63,370 nucleotides of DNA from an uncultured Polaribacter sp. (GCA_947497755.1 CANMHT010000014.1:1-63370); one strand, 5' to 3'; shown: positions 16,737-25,773, counted from the first letter of the stretch. The notes: a model not told the origin generated them from the sequence alone. Made by a program: numbers and translations.

Positions 16737-17266
16737 TTTTGGTTTATTTTTAATAATGTTACTGTACTTTTTAATGTTTGGTTTATACCTATTCTGTTTT
16801 CATCCCCTACCAAACCAAAGGCCCTATAAGAAGGAATCACAAAAGTAATTGTTTCTCCTTCTTTCATTAATTTTATTCCTTCTTGTAAAGCTGGGATAAA
16901 ATCTTCCTTATCTATTTTATATTTTTTTATTCCAAGTTCATTTTTAGAATAAATAACCTTGTCATAAATATCCGTTATATTGTATTCTATACTTACCTCA
17001 TCACCAACTACTGGAGTGATACCTTCTTCCTTTTTAGTAATATAAGTGTACCAAAAACCATAAGATGATGTTATATAATTAGTCACTGAGTCTTTTGCTA
17101 TAATACCTTCAATAAAAGTATTCTCATTAGCAATGAGTTGTTTATTCTGTTTAATGGTTTCTAATATTACAGTTGATGTTTTTTGCGTAACAGGCCTTCT
17201 AGCTTCTTGCTCACTACAAGAAACTAACAATAAAACACCTATTATTAATAAAAAGCTATTCTTCAT
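16733..17266 (-). CDS. gldI: GldI-like FKBP-type peptidyl-prolyl isomerase lipoprotein (gliding-associated)
   Basis: The product is 177 residues from the ATG at 17266. That start gives a compact lipoprotein signal (MKNSFLLIIGVLLLVSC) and overlaps the upstream nrnA-like gene by 11 bases; an in-frame ATG six codons upstream is less likely. The C-terminal FKBP domain includes SIEYNITDIYDKVIYS, FIPALQEGIKLM, GETITFVIPSYRAFG and NQTLKSTVTLLKI. In Flavobacterium johnsoniae GldI is an essential gliding-motility lipoprotein, thought to fold components of the gliding/type IX machinery. It lies in the order nrnA-like, gldI, FKBP, cyclophilin-FKBP, PAP2. Confidence 0.88.
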   Translation of the reverse strand: MKNSFLLIIGVLLLVSCSEQEARRPVTQKTSTVILETIKQNKQLIANENTFIEGIIAKDSVTNYITSSYGFWYTYITKKEEGITPVVGDEVSIEYNITDIYDKVIYSKNELGIKKYKIDKEDFIPALQEGIKLMKEGETITFVIPSYRAFGLVGDENRIGINQTLKSTVTLLKINQK

Positions 17267-18287
17267 AAGATTGCTGTAATTCATCTTTATAATTTGGTAG
17301 TAAAGAAGTAAAATAAGCTACTGTTTCTTCTAATGATACATCAGATTTTCCACCAGAAGCATTATCATGTCCTCCTCCATTAAAATATGCACGTGCAAAT
17401 TTATTTACAGAAAAACTTCCTTTAGATCTAAAAGATATTTTGATAATTTTTTGTTCTACATCTTCTATAAAAATGGCGGCAAAAATAATTCCTTTCAATG
17501 ATAATGCATAGTTTACCACTCCTTCAGTGTCTCCCTTTTGATATCCGTATTTTTTCTTTTCTGCATCTGATAAAGTAATAAATGCCGTTTTGTACTCTGG
17601 CAATGCTTTTAGATTAGTTAATGCTTGCCCTAATAACAACAATCTATTATACGAATTAGCATCGTAAACTTGGTTGTGAATTTTATCATTCTCAGCACCT
17701 TTATCTATTAAATCTGCTACAATTCTATGTGTTGTACTTGTTGTAGATCTAAAACGAAAAGAACCAGTATCTGTCATAATTCCTGTATACAAACAAGTAG
17801 CAATATTCTTAGTAATACTTTGGGTATCTTCTAACATTTCTAAAAAATGATATACCATTTGTGCAGTAGAACACACAGAAGTATCAGAATATAAATAGGT
17901 AGCTACATCATCAGGTTGTTGATGATGATCTATCATCGCAAAATCATTTGTATAAGCTTCTAAAGTTTTTGCCATATCATCTCCAACTCTATGCAATGCA
18001 TTAAAGTCTAATAAGAAAATGATGTCAGAATTATTGATTGCTCGTTTGGATTGATTGTTTTGCTTATCAAACAACCAAACATTTTCTGAACCTGGTAACC
18101 AATGTAAAAATTCAGGATACTCATTTGGAGCAACAACTGTAGCTTTGTGGTTCTTTGAATTAAAGTATTGACATAATGCTAATGTAGACCCCATCGCATC
18201 ACCATCTGGGTTTCTATGCGGAACGATCACTATATTTTTAGGGCTAGATAAAAATGCTTTTAATCTATTTAATTGTCCATTTTCCAT
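17256..18287 (-). CDS. DHH-family phosphoesterase (NrnA-like oligoribonuclease / pAp phosphatase)
   Basis: The 343-residue protein has a DHH domain (about 15-160), with VPHRNPDGDAMGS (metal ligands), IIFLLDFNAL and the DHH triad in MIDHHQQPD, followed by GIMTDTGSFRFRS. The DHHA1 substrate domain closes the protein, with its GGGH signature in YFNGGGHDNASGG near 308-320. NrnA enzymes degrade 2-5-mer RNA and dephosphorylate 3'-phosphoadenosine-5'-phosphate. It is the first gene of the leftward isomerase operon, overlapping gldI by 11 bases. A weak -7-like box (TATATTCG on the minus strand, 18300-18293) precedes it. Confidence 0.93.
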   Translation of the reverse strand: MENGQLNRLKAFLSSPKNIVIVPHRNPDGDAMGSTLALCQYFNSKNHKATVVAPNEYPEFLHWLPGSENVWLFDKQNNQSKRAINNSDIIFLLDFNALHRVGDDMAKTLEAYTNDFAMIDHHQQPDDVATYLYSDTSVCSTAQMVYHFLEMLEDTQSITKNIATCLYTGIMTDTGSFRFRSTTSTTHRIVADLIDKGAENDKIHNQVYDANSYNRLLLLGQALTNLKALPEYKTAFITLSDAEKKKYGYQKGDTEGVVNYALSLKGIIFAAIFIEDVEQKIIKISFRSKGSFSVNKFARAYFNGGGHDNASGGKSDVSLEETVAYFTSLLPNYKDELQQSYEE

Positions 18288-18336
18288 AAGTTGCGAATAT
18301 ACAATTTAATAACATAATACATAACTTAATTAGCCT

Positions 18337-18344
18337 TACATTTG
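18337..18344 (+). promoter_or_regulatory. -7 box (TACATTTG) of the PhoD-like gene
   Basis: It is an exact consensus match ending 21 bases before the ATG at 18366. The 78-base gap to the divergent nrnA-like gene probably carries both promoters. Confidence 0.5.
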
Positions 18345-18365
18345 TGTTAAAATCCTACAAAAACA

Positions 18366-19367
18366 ATGAAAAAACTTAGTCTAATTTTCTTGCTATTTAT
18401 CTGTATTAGCTGTCTTCAAAAAAATGAAGAATTTGTGATTTCTTTTGGCTCATGTAATAAACAATATGTTGAGAATATTTTATGGTCAGAAATTTCTAAA
18501 AACAATCCAGATGTTTGGATTTGGGGAGGTGACAATGTGTATTCTGATACCGACAGCATACCTAAATTAAGAGCTGATTATCAAATGCAATGGAATCAAA
18601 AAGGCTATAAAGAATTTATCAACTCGGTTAGTGTTTTAGCTACCTGGGATGATCATGACTATGGATTAAATGATGGTGGAGCAGAATTTTATAAAAAGAA
18701 AGAAAGTCAGCAAGAGTTTTTAAACTTTTTAAATGTTCCTACAAATGACCCTAGAAGAAAACAAGAAGGAATTTATCATGCTAAAACATTTACCACCTCT
18801 CAAGGAAGTGTGAAAGTACTTGTTTTAGATACTCGTTATTTTAGAACTGAACTAACCAAATCTAATCAAAAAGGAAAAAGATATCAGCCTAATACTTATG
18901 GCAAAGGTACCCTATTAGGTACACAGCAATGGAAATGGTTGTCTGATGAATTATACAATTCTAAAGCTGATTTTAATGTCATCGTTAGCAGTATTCAGTT
19001 TTTATCGTACAAACATGGTTTTGAATCTTGGGGAAACTTTCCGCACGAAGTGGATAAAATGAAAAGACTGATTGTAGCTTCAAAAGCAAATGGTGTATTG
19101 CTAATTTCTGGAGATCGTCATATTTCTGAATTTTCATCTACAACAATTACTGGATTAAAGTATCCTTTAGTAGATTTTACATCTAGTGGATTGACACACG
19201 CTTACTCAGGTTTTAAAGGCGAAGAAAATCCTACAAGAATAGGAAATGTGGTTCCAGAACTAAGCTTTGGACTTTTAAAGTTTGATTTTAAAGGCAAAAA
19301 AGTAACCTTACAGATGCGAGGAAAAGACAATATATTACAGCAAGAACACATTCAAAATTACAATTAA
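18366..19367 (+). CDS. PhoD-like alkaline phosphatase / phosphodiesterase lipoprotein
   Basis: The 333-residue product has a lipoprotein signal (FLLFICISC, Cys16). PhoD-type metallophosphatase blocks follow: ISFGSCNKQ, WIWGGDNVYSDT, ATWDDHDYGLNDGG, VLVLDTRYFR, LGTQQWKWL, VSSIQFLS and LISGDRHISEF. The N-terminal immunoglobulin-like PhoD domain of Bacillus-type enzymes is absent, as in many Bacteroidota members. It probably releases phosphate from phosphodiesters or lipids at the cell surface or in the periplasm. It is the third secreted phosphatase-like gene in about 10 kb. It is transcribed away from the nrnA operon. Confidence 0.92.
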   Translation: MKKLSLIFLLFICISCLQKNEEFVISFGSCNKQYVENILWSEISKNNPDVWIWGGDNVYSDTDSIPKLRADYQMQWNQKGYKEFINSVSVLATWDDHDYGLNDGGAEFYKKKESQQEFLNFLNVPTNDPRRKQEGIYHAKTFTTSQGSVKVLVLDTRYFRTELTKSNQKGKRYQPNTYGKGTLLGTQQWKWLSDELYNSKADFNVIVSSIQFLSYKHGFESWGNFPHEVDKMKRLIVASKANGVLLISGDRHISEFSSTTITGLKYPLVDFTSSGLTHAYSGFKGEENPTRIGNVVPELSFGLLKFDFKGKKVTLQMRGKDNILQQEHIQNYN

Positions 19368-19368
19368 C

Positions 19369-19398
19369 TTGCAATTAACATTTAAAGCTGTACTTTTG
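19369..19398 (+). promoter_or_regulatory. Strong Bacteroidota promoter of ndk
   Basis: TTG at 19369-19371, a 19-base spacer and TACTTTTG at 19391-19398 match the -33/-7 consensus and spacing well. It begins immediately after the stop of the preceding gene, so ndk has its own start site about 16 bases before its ATG. Confidence 0.75.
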
Positions 19399-19420
19399 CA
19401 CAAAATTTTTAAAGTTAGAA

Positions 19421-19840
19421 ATGGCAACAAATAGAACATTTACAATGATTAAGCCTGATGCAGTTGAAAACGGACACATCGGAGCAATCTTAGAAAAAAT
19501 TAACGCAGCAGGATTTAGAATTGTTGCAATGAAATTAACTCAAATGACAAAAAGAGATGCAGAAACTTTCTACGCTATTCATAGCGAGCGTCCATTCTTT
19601 GGTGAGTTAGTAGAATTCATGACACGTGGACCAATTGTATCTGCAATCTTAGAAAAAGAAAATGCAGTAGAAGATTTTAGAGCTTTAATCGGTGCTACAA
19701 ACCCTGCTGAAGCTGCTGAAGGAACTATCAGAAAATTATTTGCTACTTCTATTGGAGAAAATGCAGTACACGGTTCTGATTCTGATGAGAATGCTGCTAT
19801 TGAAGGAGCTTTCCATTTTTCTGGAAGAGAACAGTTTTAA
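19421..19840 (+). CDS. ndk: Nucleoside-diphosphate kinase
   Basis: The protein has 139 residues, the normal length. It exchanges gamma-phosphates between nucleoside tri- and diphosphates through a phospho-His. The signature NAVHGSDS contains the catalytic His117; TMIKPDAV (8-15), the MKLTQMT strand and the C-terminal [12 protein letters not shown] are conserved. It is a single-gene unit with its own promoter and a strong terminator. Codon use is more restricted and G/C-ending codons are more frequent than in its neighbours, as expected for a highly expressed gene. Confidence 0.99.
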   Translation: MATNRTFTMIKPDAVENGHIGAILEKINAAGFRIVAMKLTQMTKRDAETFYAIHSERPFFGELVEFMTRGPIVSAILEKENAVEDFRALIGATNPAEAAEGTIRKLFATSIGENAVHGSDSDENAAIEGAFHFSGREQF

Positions 19841-19874
19841 GGATTAGATCCTAATAAAAACGCTTAACTAAATA

Positions 19875-19902
19875 AAAACTCGATGCATATGCATCGAGTT
19901 TT
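19875..19902. terminator. Bidirectional terminator between ndk and the TlpA-like gene
   Basis: This is a perfect 14-bp inverted repeat centred on ATGCAT|ATGCAT with A-run and T-run flanks. It lies between two convergent genes and can serve both. Confidence 0.85.
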
Positions 19903-19935
19903 GTTTTTACATACTAATAATTCAAAAAGTTCTCT

Positions 19936-20661
19936 TTACTTCAATTTTTCAATAATCTTTATAATTTCATTTCCTTCTCCCATTTTCATTCCTCCTTTTT
20001 CCATGATTCTATAAGGAATGCCACCTTTTACATATTTAAGGACTCCTTTTTTATCTAAAAACAGATTCATTGGATAAGCTTTAATTCCTAATTGATCTGT
20101 AAAATGTTTAGCATCTACAAGATGTTTAAAATTAAATGCATGCTTTTTAAGAAAACGTTTAACATCTGCTTCTTTTTCATAAGTAATTGCAATAAAATTA
20201 ACATCGTTTTGATACTGCTCTTTAATTTTATTTAATGCTGGCATTTCATCAATACAAGGAGGGCATTTAGTAAACCAAAAATTAATCATTGTTGGTTTTC
20301 CGTTTAGCTGTTCTGAGCTAAAGTTTTTCCCTAATGGCGTTTTTAAATCAAACTCTGGAAACTTCTTGTTTTTATACTCAGATAAAGGTCCAGCATTAAC
20401 TAAATCCGCTTTCTTTTTATCTCCAATTGCAAAAGATATTGTTGTTATGATAGAATCTTTTTTGGTTTCAGTATCCTTAACTGTTAAGCTTCCATACAGT
20501 TGTTTCCCAAATATTTTGGTCATTTTATCAACTTGCTTTGCTAACATTTTCTCAGCTTCTACTTTTGTAAGTCTGTTTTTACCGTTTGTAGTATAATAAG
20601 TAGTTTGTGAAAACGAGATTATCGATAAAAATAAAAAAAGTGTTGTGGTTAATTGTTTCAT
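19936..20661 (-). CDS. Secreted TlpA/ResA-like thioredoxin-fold protein
   Basis: The 241-residue protein has a signal peptide (to about residue 19, SFSQT). Residues about 30-95 form an unrecognised N-terminal region (EAEKMLAKQVDKMTKIFGKQLYG). The redoxin domain runs from about 100, with FWFTKCPPCIDEMPAL carrying the redox pair C133/C136, then AITYEK and the cis-Pro loop IKAYPMNLFL. Members reduce disulfides or assist cytochrome maturation in the periplasm. The N-terminal extension differs from minimal TlpA. It stands alone, separated from the DUF721-recF pair by about 140 bases in which I see no gene. Confidence 0.9.
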   Translation of the reverse strand: MKQLTTTLFLFLSIISFSQTTYYTTNGKNRLTKVEAEKMLAKQVDKMTKIFGKQLYGSLTVKDTETKKDSIITTISFAIGDKKKADLVNAGPLSEYKNKKFPEFDLKTPLGKNFSSEQLNGKPTMINFWFTKCPPCIDEMPALNKIKEQYQNDVNFIAITYEKEADVKRFLKKHAFNFKHLVDAKHFTDQLGIKAYPMNLFLDKKGVLKYVKGGIPYRIMEKGGMKMGEGNEIIKIIEKLK

Positions 20662-20802
20662 TGCTTAAAATTTTCTGCAATGTATAAGCTTGTTAACTCT
20701 TATAAAGTTAACGACAGTTAACAAGTGTTAATGAGCAACAAAAAATCGAAATTAATTTGTTAAACAAAAGGTTTCTTACTCTTCTATTTATACTATTCTT
20801 TA

Positions 20803-21099
20803 CTAAACCAACATAATTTTAGTTATGAGTTTTTCTCCGAGTTCTTCGTTCATCATCTTTACAATTTTCTCTTTACCATAACTCAATTCCTCACGTAATA
20901 CAGAAGAAGATAAAGAAACCACTAATGTTTTATTTTGTAATTGTACTTTTTCTGTATACGAAACCACACCTTGTCCCATCAGTTTACCCCAAACCTCTTC
21001 TATTTGAAGCTTTTGCATTCCTTTAGACAAATTATTCTCTTTTATAAAAGCCCCCATTAGGTCTTTCATTGAAAAAGTATCGTTTTCTCTTTTTGCCAT
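20803..21099 (-). CDS. DUF721 (DciA-like) protein
   Basis: The protein has 98 residues, with the DUF721 pattern: a helical start (FSMKDLMGAFIKENNLSKGMQKLQIEEVWGKLMG) followed by the KH-like strand and helix part (LQNKTLVVSLSSSVLREELSYGKEKIVKMMNEELGE). DUF721 is the core of DciA, the loader of replicative helicase in many bacteria that lack DnaC. It starts on the last base of the recF stop (TAATG), so the two are translationally coupled. That pairing supports a role in replication or repair, although the short form has not been shown to load helicase. Confidence 0.88.
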   Translation of the reverse strand: MAKRENDTFSMKDLMGAFIKENNLSKGMQKLQIEEVWGKLMGQGVVSYTEKVQLQNKTLVVSLSSSVLREELSYGKEKIVKMMNEELGEKLITKIMLV

Positions 21100-22178
21100 T
21101 ATAATTTAAATATCTGGTAGGGTTTATTACTTTGTTTAATTACGTTTTCTGTTCGTTCTGCATGTGTATCAGTAATAAAGATTTGTCCAAATTCGTCTTT
21201 ATTCACCAAATCAATAATCTGTGACACTCTATGTTCATCTAGTTTATCAAAGACATCATCTAACAACAAAATTGGGGTTACTTTAGATTGTTCTTTAATA
21301 AATTGAAACTGCGCCAATTTTAAAGCAATCAAATACGATTTTTGTTGTCCTTGAGATCCAAATTTTTTAATAGGAAACTCGCCAATATCAAAACTCAAAT
21401 CATCTTTATGAATTCCTACAGAAGTATACTGTAAAATTTTGTCTTTTTCTAAATTATTTTTCAGTAATTCTTCAAAAGACATAGTATGCAACTGACTTTT
21501 ATAAGATAATTTCACCAATTCTTTGTCTTCTGAAATCACTTGGTATTTATCATTAAAAATCGGTGTAAACTTTTCTAAAAAGGACTTTCTCTTTGTATAA
21601 ATTTCAGCTCCCAACTCAATCAATTGATCATCATAAATCTTTAAATTCAATGCATCAAAAGTTCTATTTGCAGCAAAATATTTAAGCAAAGCATTACGCT
21701 GACTAACCACTTTATTATATTGAATTAAGCTCTGTAAGTAAGCTTTGTCTTGTTGAGAGATGACACCATCAATAAATTTTCTTCTGGTATCACTTCCTTC
21801 AATAATCAAATCTCTATCAGCAGGAGAAATAATGACAAGAGGTAATTGACCAATATGATCTGAGAATTTAGTATAGGCTTTATCATTTCGTTTTAAAACC
21901 TTTTTTTGTCCTTTTTTTAAGCTACAAACAATCTTCTCTTCTCTACCTTCTAAAAGGTAGTTTCCTTCAATCATAAAAAAGTCTTCTCCGTGTCTAACAT
22001 TCTGCAATGCCACCGGATTGAAATAACTTTTTGTAAAAGACAAATAATAAATTGCATCCAATACATTTGTTTTCCCAACACCATTATTCCCTACAAAACA
22101 ATTTATTTTCTCTTGAAAATCAAATGTTTGAGAAACAATATTTTTAAAATTCACTAAAGAAATTTTTTTCAAATACAT
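21099..22178 (-). CDS. recF: DNA replication and repair protein RecF
   Basis: RecF is an SMC/ABC-type ATPase that with RecO and RecR loads RecA at single-stranded gaps. The 359-residue protein has Walker A GNNGVGKT (30-37), the ABC signature region [20 protein letters not shown], Walker B with the D-loop [14 protein letters not shown] and the switch ITDTHAER. An N-terminal [14 protein letters not shown] is typical. It is cotranscribed with a DUF721 gene. Upstream, the 113-base gap holds the divergent promoter of a TPR gene. Confidence 0.97.
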   Translation of the reverse strand: MYLKKISLVNFKNIVSQTFDFQEKINCFVGNNGVGKTNVLDAIYYLSFTKSYFNPVALQNVRHGEDFFMIEGNYLLEGREEKIVCSLKKGQKKVLKRNDKAYTKFSDHIGQLPLVIISPADRDLIIEGSDTRRKFIDGVISQQDKAYLQSLIQYNKVVSQRNALLKYFAANRTFDALNLKIYDDQLIELGAEIYTKRKSFLEKFTPIFNDKYQVISEDKELVKLSYKSQLHTMSFEELLKNNLEKDKILQYTSVGIHKDDLSFDIGEFPIKKFGSQGQQKSYLIALKLAQFQFIKEQSKVTPILLLDDVFDKLDEHRVSQIIDLVNKDEFGQIFITDTHAERTENVIKQSNKPYQIFKL

Positions 22179-22261
22179 GGAAACTTTTTGTTTGATGAAA
22201 GAAATCGCAAATTATTGAAAATTTTGCGAATTATCCGTTTTTAAAATCCAATTAAAAAAAC

Positions 22262-22269
22262 TATTTTTG
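22262..22269 (+). promoter_or_regulatory. -7 box (TATTTTTG) of the TPR-ribH genes
   Basis: It is an exact consensus match 22 bases before the ATG at 22292. A poor -33 (GTTT near 22237-22240) is at about the right distance. Confidence 0.55.
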
Positions 22270-22291
22270 CGCCTACTAATTTTTTAGCGAA

Positions 22292-23059
22292 ATGGCGACA
22301 TACAAGAAAAGAGGATCAAAACCGAAAGACAATAGACAAGAAAAAGTACAAGAACAAAGTACAACTGCAGAAGTATTCAACACATTAGATGAAACTGCTT
22401 CAAGGTCTGAACAATGGATTGAAAAAAACAGCAAACCTTTGTTTTATGGATTGGTATTGATCGCTGTAGTAATCTTAGGATATTTAGGTTACAATAAATA
22501 CATTGTAGAACCAACAGAAAAAGAAGCTGCTAATGAATTAGCTTTCCCAAGAAAATATTTTAATCAAGCCAATACAGTTTCTGTAGGTGTTGATTCTTTA
22601 TTAAACTTAGGTTTAGAAGGAGCCGATGGAAAATATGGTTTTACAGATATAGCAAGTACATATAGTGGTACAAAAGCAGGAAACTTAGCTAACTATTACG
22701 CTGGGTTATCTTATTTAAAATTAAAACAATACGATAAAGCTATCGAATATTTAAGCAAATTCTCTTCTGAAGATGAATTATTAGGACCTACTGCTATTGG
22801 TGCTGTTGGGGATGCCTTTGCTGATATTAATCAACAAAAAGATGCTTTAAAGTATTATGAAGATGCTGCTAATAAAAAAGCAAATGACTTTACGACTCCT
22901 TTGTTTTTATACAAAGCAGGTATTACAGCAATGGAATTAAAAGATTATAACAAAGCATTGACTTTATTTAAAAAGATAAAATCTGATTATCCAACTTCTT
23001 CTCAAGGAGGAAAAATAGATCAATACATAAGCAGTGCTGAGTTTGCTACAAAAAACTAA
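22292..23059 (+). CDS. Membrane-anchored TPR protein (YfgM-like)
   Basis: The 255-residue protein has a charged N-terminus (1-45), one transmembrane helix (about 50-68, PLFYGLVLIAVVILGYLGY) and a periplasmic tail with TPR-like helix pairs (LANYYAGLSYLKLKQYDKAIEYLSKF, GAVGDAFADINQQKDALKYYEDAANKK, LYKAGITAMELKDYNKALTLFKKI). This architecture resembles YfgM, which associates with the Sec translocon and periplasmic chaperones. It is 5 bases upstream of ribH and is likely co-transcribed. In flavobacteria this pairing is common, but no functional link to riboflavin is evident. Confidence 0.9.
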   Translation: MATYKKRGSKPKDNRQEKVQEQSTTAEVFNTLDETASRSEQWIEKNSKPLFYGLVLIAVVILGYLGYNKYIVEPTEKEAANELAFPRKYFNQANTVSVGVDSLLNLGLEGADGKYGFTDIASTYSGTKAGNLANYYAGLSYLKLKQYDKAIEYLSKFSSEDELLGPTAIGAVGDAFADINQQKDALKYYEDAANKKANDFTTPLFLYKAGITAMELKDYNKALTLFKKIKSDYPTSSQGGKIDQYISSAEFATKN

Positions 23060-23064
23060 GCTTT

Positions 23065-23544
23065 ATGGCTACAACAAATTTATCATACTACGATAAAGCA
23101 ACAATCCCAAATGCGAAACCTTTTCGATTTGGGATTGTTGTTTCTGAATGGAATCCAGAAATTACAAGAAACCTACAAAAAGGTGCCATTGAAACATTAA
23201 TTGACTGTGGAGCTTCTGAAGAAAATATCATCTCTTGGGATGTGCCTGGAAGTTTTGAATTGGTTTACGGATGTAAGAAAATGATTACTTCTCAAAAAGT
23301 AGATGCTATCATTGCCGTTGGAAATGTAATTCAAGGTGAAACTAAACATTTTGATTTTGTTTGTGATGGGGTTACTCAAGGAATAGTAGATTTAAATATT
23401 AAATACGATATTCCTGTTATTTTCTGTGTACTTACAGACAATACAAAACAACAATCTATTGACAGATCTGGAGGTAAACTAGGTAACAAAGGAATAGAGT
23501 GTGCAGTTGCTGCAGTTAAAATGGCAGCATTAAGAGAGTTTTAA
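23065..23544 (+). CDS. ribH: 6,7-dimethyl-8-ribityllumazine synthase
   Basis: The enzyme condenses 5-amino-6-ribitylaminouracil with 3,4-dihydroxy-2-butanone 4-phosphate, the penultimate riboflavin step. The 159-residue length is normal. Conserved blocks are VSEWNPEIT, DVPGSFELVYG, AIIAVGNVIQGETKHFDFVCDGV (active-site His in the GETKHF loop) and FCVLTDNTKQQSIDRSGGKLGNKGIEC. It follows the TPR gene by 5 bases. No FMN riboswitch is seen; regulation is probably constitutive. Confidence 0.98.
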   Translation: MATTNLSYYDKATIPNAKPFRFGIVVSEWNPEITRNLQKGAIETLIDCGASEENIISWDVPGSFELVYGCKKMITSQKVDAIIAVGNVIQGETKHFDFVCDGVTQGIVDLNIKYDIPVIFCVLTDNTKQQSIDRSGGKLGNKGIECAVAAVKMAALREF

Positions 23545-23660
23545 CAAGATACTTTTTAACAATTCTTGACCACTTCTTAATTATTCTGTAAATTTGACTT
23601 TACCGATATTTTTGGTTTGATTTTTGTAGTTGAACCAATACTCTAAAAGCACTGTCAATT

Positions 23661-23936
23661 ATGGGATTCTTAAAACGTACACATAAACAATTCGAATACA
23701 AACCTAGATTTTATAAAGGGGAAGGAAATCCTTATGAAATTAAACACAAATTCGATCACTTTAGAACAACTACAGGAAAAAATAAAAGTTTAAAAGGAAA
23801 ATTTAAAGCTGCTTGGAACGAGTTAAAAGAATCTCGTGGCAAAGGTGTTAACAAAACCATTGTAATTGTTGCCGCTATTTTAACCTTGATATTTTTATAC
23901 CTAATTGATTTTGATTTATCCATCTTTTTAAAATAA
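23661..23936 (+). CDS. Small C-terminally membrane-anchored protein, unknown
   Basis: The 91-residue protein has a basic N-terminal two-thirds (KRTHKQFEYKPRFYKGEGNPYEIKHKFDHFR, KSLKGKFKAAWNELKESRGKG) and one hydrophobic helix at the end (about 65-87, TIVIVAAILTLIFLYLIDFDL). It may be a tail-anchored protein with a nucleic-acid- or phospholipid-binding cytoplasmic part. Homologues in flavobacteria are often labelled 'riboflavin synthase subunit beta' because of their position after ribH, but no such enzyme motif is present. It sits 3 bases before mutL. Confidence 0.75.
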   Translation: MGFLKRTHKQFEYKPRFYKGEGNPYEIKHKFDHFRTTTGKNKSLKGKFKAAWNELKESRGKGVNKTIVIVAAILTLIFLYLIDFDLSIFLK

Positions 23937-23939
23937 TAC

Positions 23940-25763
23940 ATGTCAGATATTATTCAACTATTACCTGATCATGTAGCAAATCAAATTGCTGCAGGAGAAG
24001 TTGTACAAAGACCTGCTTCTGTTGTAAAAGAATTATTAGAAAACGCTATTGACGCAGGAGCTACCTCAATTAAACTATTATTAAAAGACGCTGGTAAAAC
24101 CTTAATTCAAGTTATTGACAATGGTAAAGGAATGAGCAATACCGATGCTCGTTTGTCTTTTGAGCGCCATGCTACTTCTAAAATTAAAGATGCGCAAGAT
24201 TTATTCAACTTAAATACCAAAGGTTTTAGAGGTGAAGCCTTGGCTTCTATTGCTGCGATTGCTCATGTAGAATTAAAAACAAAGTTAGCACAAGATGAAC
24301 TTGGTACACAGTTAAAAATTGAAGGAAGTAAAGTTATTTCTCAAGAGGTAATATCTACAAGTGCTGGTACAAGTATTGCCGTAAAAAACCTATTTTTCAA
24401 TATTCCGGCTAGAAGAAATTTCTTAAAATCTGACACTATTGAAACACGTCATATCGTAGATGAATTTCAAAGAGTAGCTTTAGCACATCCAGATATTTCT
24501 TTCTTATTACATCATAATGGCAATGAAATTTATCATTTAAAAGAAAGCAATTTAAGAAAGCGTGTAGTAGCGGTTTTTGGAGCTAAAATGAACGAAAAAC
24601 TAGTTCCTATAAATGAAACTACAGATTTAATTACCGTAAACGGATTTGTTGCGAAACCAGAATTTTCTAAAAAGAAACGTGGAGAACAGTTTTTCTTTGT
24701 AAACAATCGTTTTATTAAAAGTTCTTATTTAAATCACGCAGTAGTAAGTGCTTTTGAAGGCTTATTAGAAAACGGATATCATCCATCGTATTTTTTATAC
24801 CTAACAGTACCGCCAAATAGTATCGATATCAATATTCATCCTACAAAAACAGAGATTAAATTTGATAATGAAAAAGCTATTTATGCTATTTTAAGAGCTA
24901 CTGTAAAACACAGTTTAGGTCAATACAACGTATCTCCTGTTTTAGATTTTAATAGAGATAGCAGTTTAGATACTCCTTACGATTTTAAAGGAAAAAGTAC
25001 TACCTCTACTCCTAAAATCACTGTTGATCCAAATTTTAATCCATTTAAAACTGAACCTCAACAAAGTTTTCAGCCAAAAACAAGTTCGTATACAAAAAGT
25101 ACAGATACACAAAGTTGGGAAAGCTTGTATACTAGTGTAGAAGCCATAGAATCGCCTTCTCAAAATCAGCTTTTTCACCAAGAAGAAGAAACCGAAACAG
25201 GAAAAACATTTCAGATTCAGAAAAAGTACTTGTTAAGTTCTATAAAATCTGGAATGGTATTAATCAATCAATCATTAGCACATCAACGTGTGTTGTATGA
25301 AGAATTTTTAGAAAATATTACCGTTAATGAAGCAATGAGTCAGCAGTTATTATTTCCTGTACACATTTCATTTTCAAAAACGGATATAGAAATGATTCAA
25401 TCCATGAAATCTGATTTAGAAAACACAGGTTTTTTATTTGAATCTATTGCTGATGAGGCAATTGTTATTAAAGGAATTCCTACTTCAATTACAGAAAGTC
25501 AGATTTCTTTAATTTTAGAACAATTATTAGACGATATGAAGCTTGAAGTACCAGAAACTAGTTTTAGTCATTTTGATGTCATGGCAAAATCTTTTGCAAA
25601 ATCTTTAGCCATTAAAACGGGTACCGCTTTATCTAATAAAGAACAAGAAAATTTAGTGAACGATTTATTTTCTTGTAAAGAGCCGTCGGTTTCTCCATTT
25701 GGAAAAGCTACTTTTAAAACATTAACAATTAAAGAAATTGATGCTATTTTTAATAGTCATTAA
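23940..25763 (+). CDS. mutL: DNA mismatch repair protein MutL
   Basis: The 607-residue GHKL ATPase couples MutS mismatch recognition to downstream repair. ATP-site motifs are LLENAIDAGAT (motif I), DNGKGM (motif II), TKGFRGEALASIAAI (motif III) and the NIHPTK block of the transducer domain. A low-complexity linker (about 345-420) leads to the dimerisation domain. In that domain the endonuclease motif DQHA(x2)E(x4)E of many non-enterobacterial MutLs reads N443-Q-S-L-A-H-Q-R-V-L-Y-E454, so the Asp, the His and the first Glu are replaced. The CPHGRP-equivalent is SPFGKAT. Nicking activity is therefore doubtful. It is followed by two rhomboid genes in the same direction. Confidence 0.97.
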   Translation: MSDIIQLLPDHVANQIAAGEVVQRPASVVKELLENAIDAGATSIKLLLKDAGKTLIQVIDNGKGMSNTDARLSFERHATSKIKDAQDLFNLNTKGFRGEALASIAAIAHVELKTKLAQDELGTQLKIEGSKVISQEVISTSAGTSIAVKNLFFNIPARRNFLKSDTIETRHIVDEFQRVALAHPDISFLLHHNGNEIYHLKESNLRKRVVAVFGAKMNEKLVPINETTDLITVNGFVAKPEFSKKKRGEQFFFVNNRFIKSSYLNHAVVSAFEGLLENGYHPSYFLYLTVPPNSIDINIHPTKTEIKFDNEKAIYAILRATVKHSLGQYNVSPVLDFNRDSSLDTPYDFKGKSTTSTPKITVDPNFNPFKTEPQQSFQPKTSSYTKSTDTQSWESLYTSVEAIESPSQNQLFHQEEETETGKTFQIQKKYLLSSIKSGMVLINQSLAHQRVLYEEFLENITVNEAMSQQLLFPVHISFSKTDIEMIQSMKSDLENTGFLFESIADEAIVIKGIPTSITESQISLILEQLLDDMKLEVPETSFSHFDVMAKSFAKSLAIKTGTALSNKEQENLVNDLFSCKEPSVSPFGKATFKTLTIKEIDAIFNSH

Positions 25764-25773
25764 CAATTAAGAT

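Noticed and set aside
23661..23936. Annotation as riboflavin synthase beta subunit
   Set aside because: The 91-residue tail-anchored protein has no enzyme motif; the complete ribH is at 23065-23544.
24966..25181. 71-codon minus-strand frame inside mutL
   Set aside because: It is antisense to the low-complexity MutL linker and encodes no recognisable protein.
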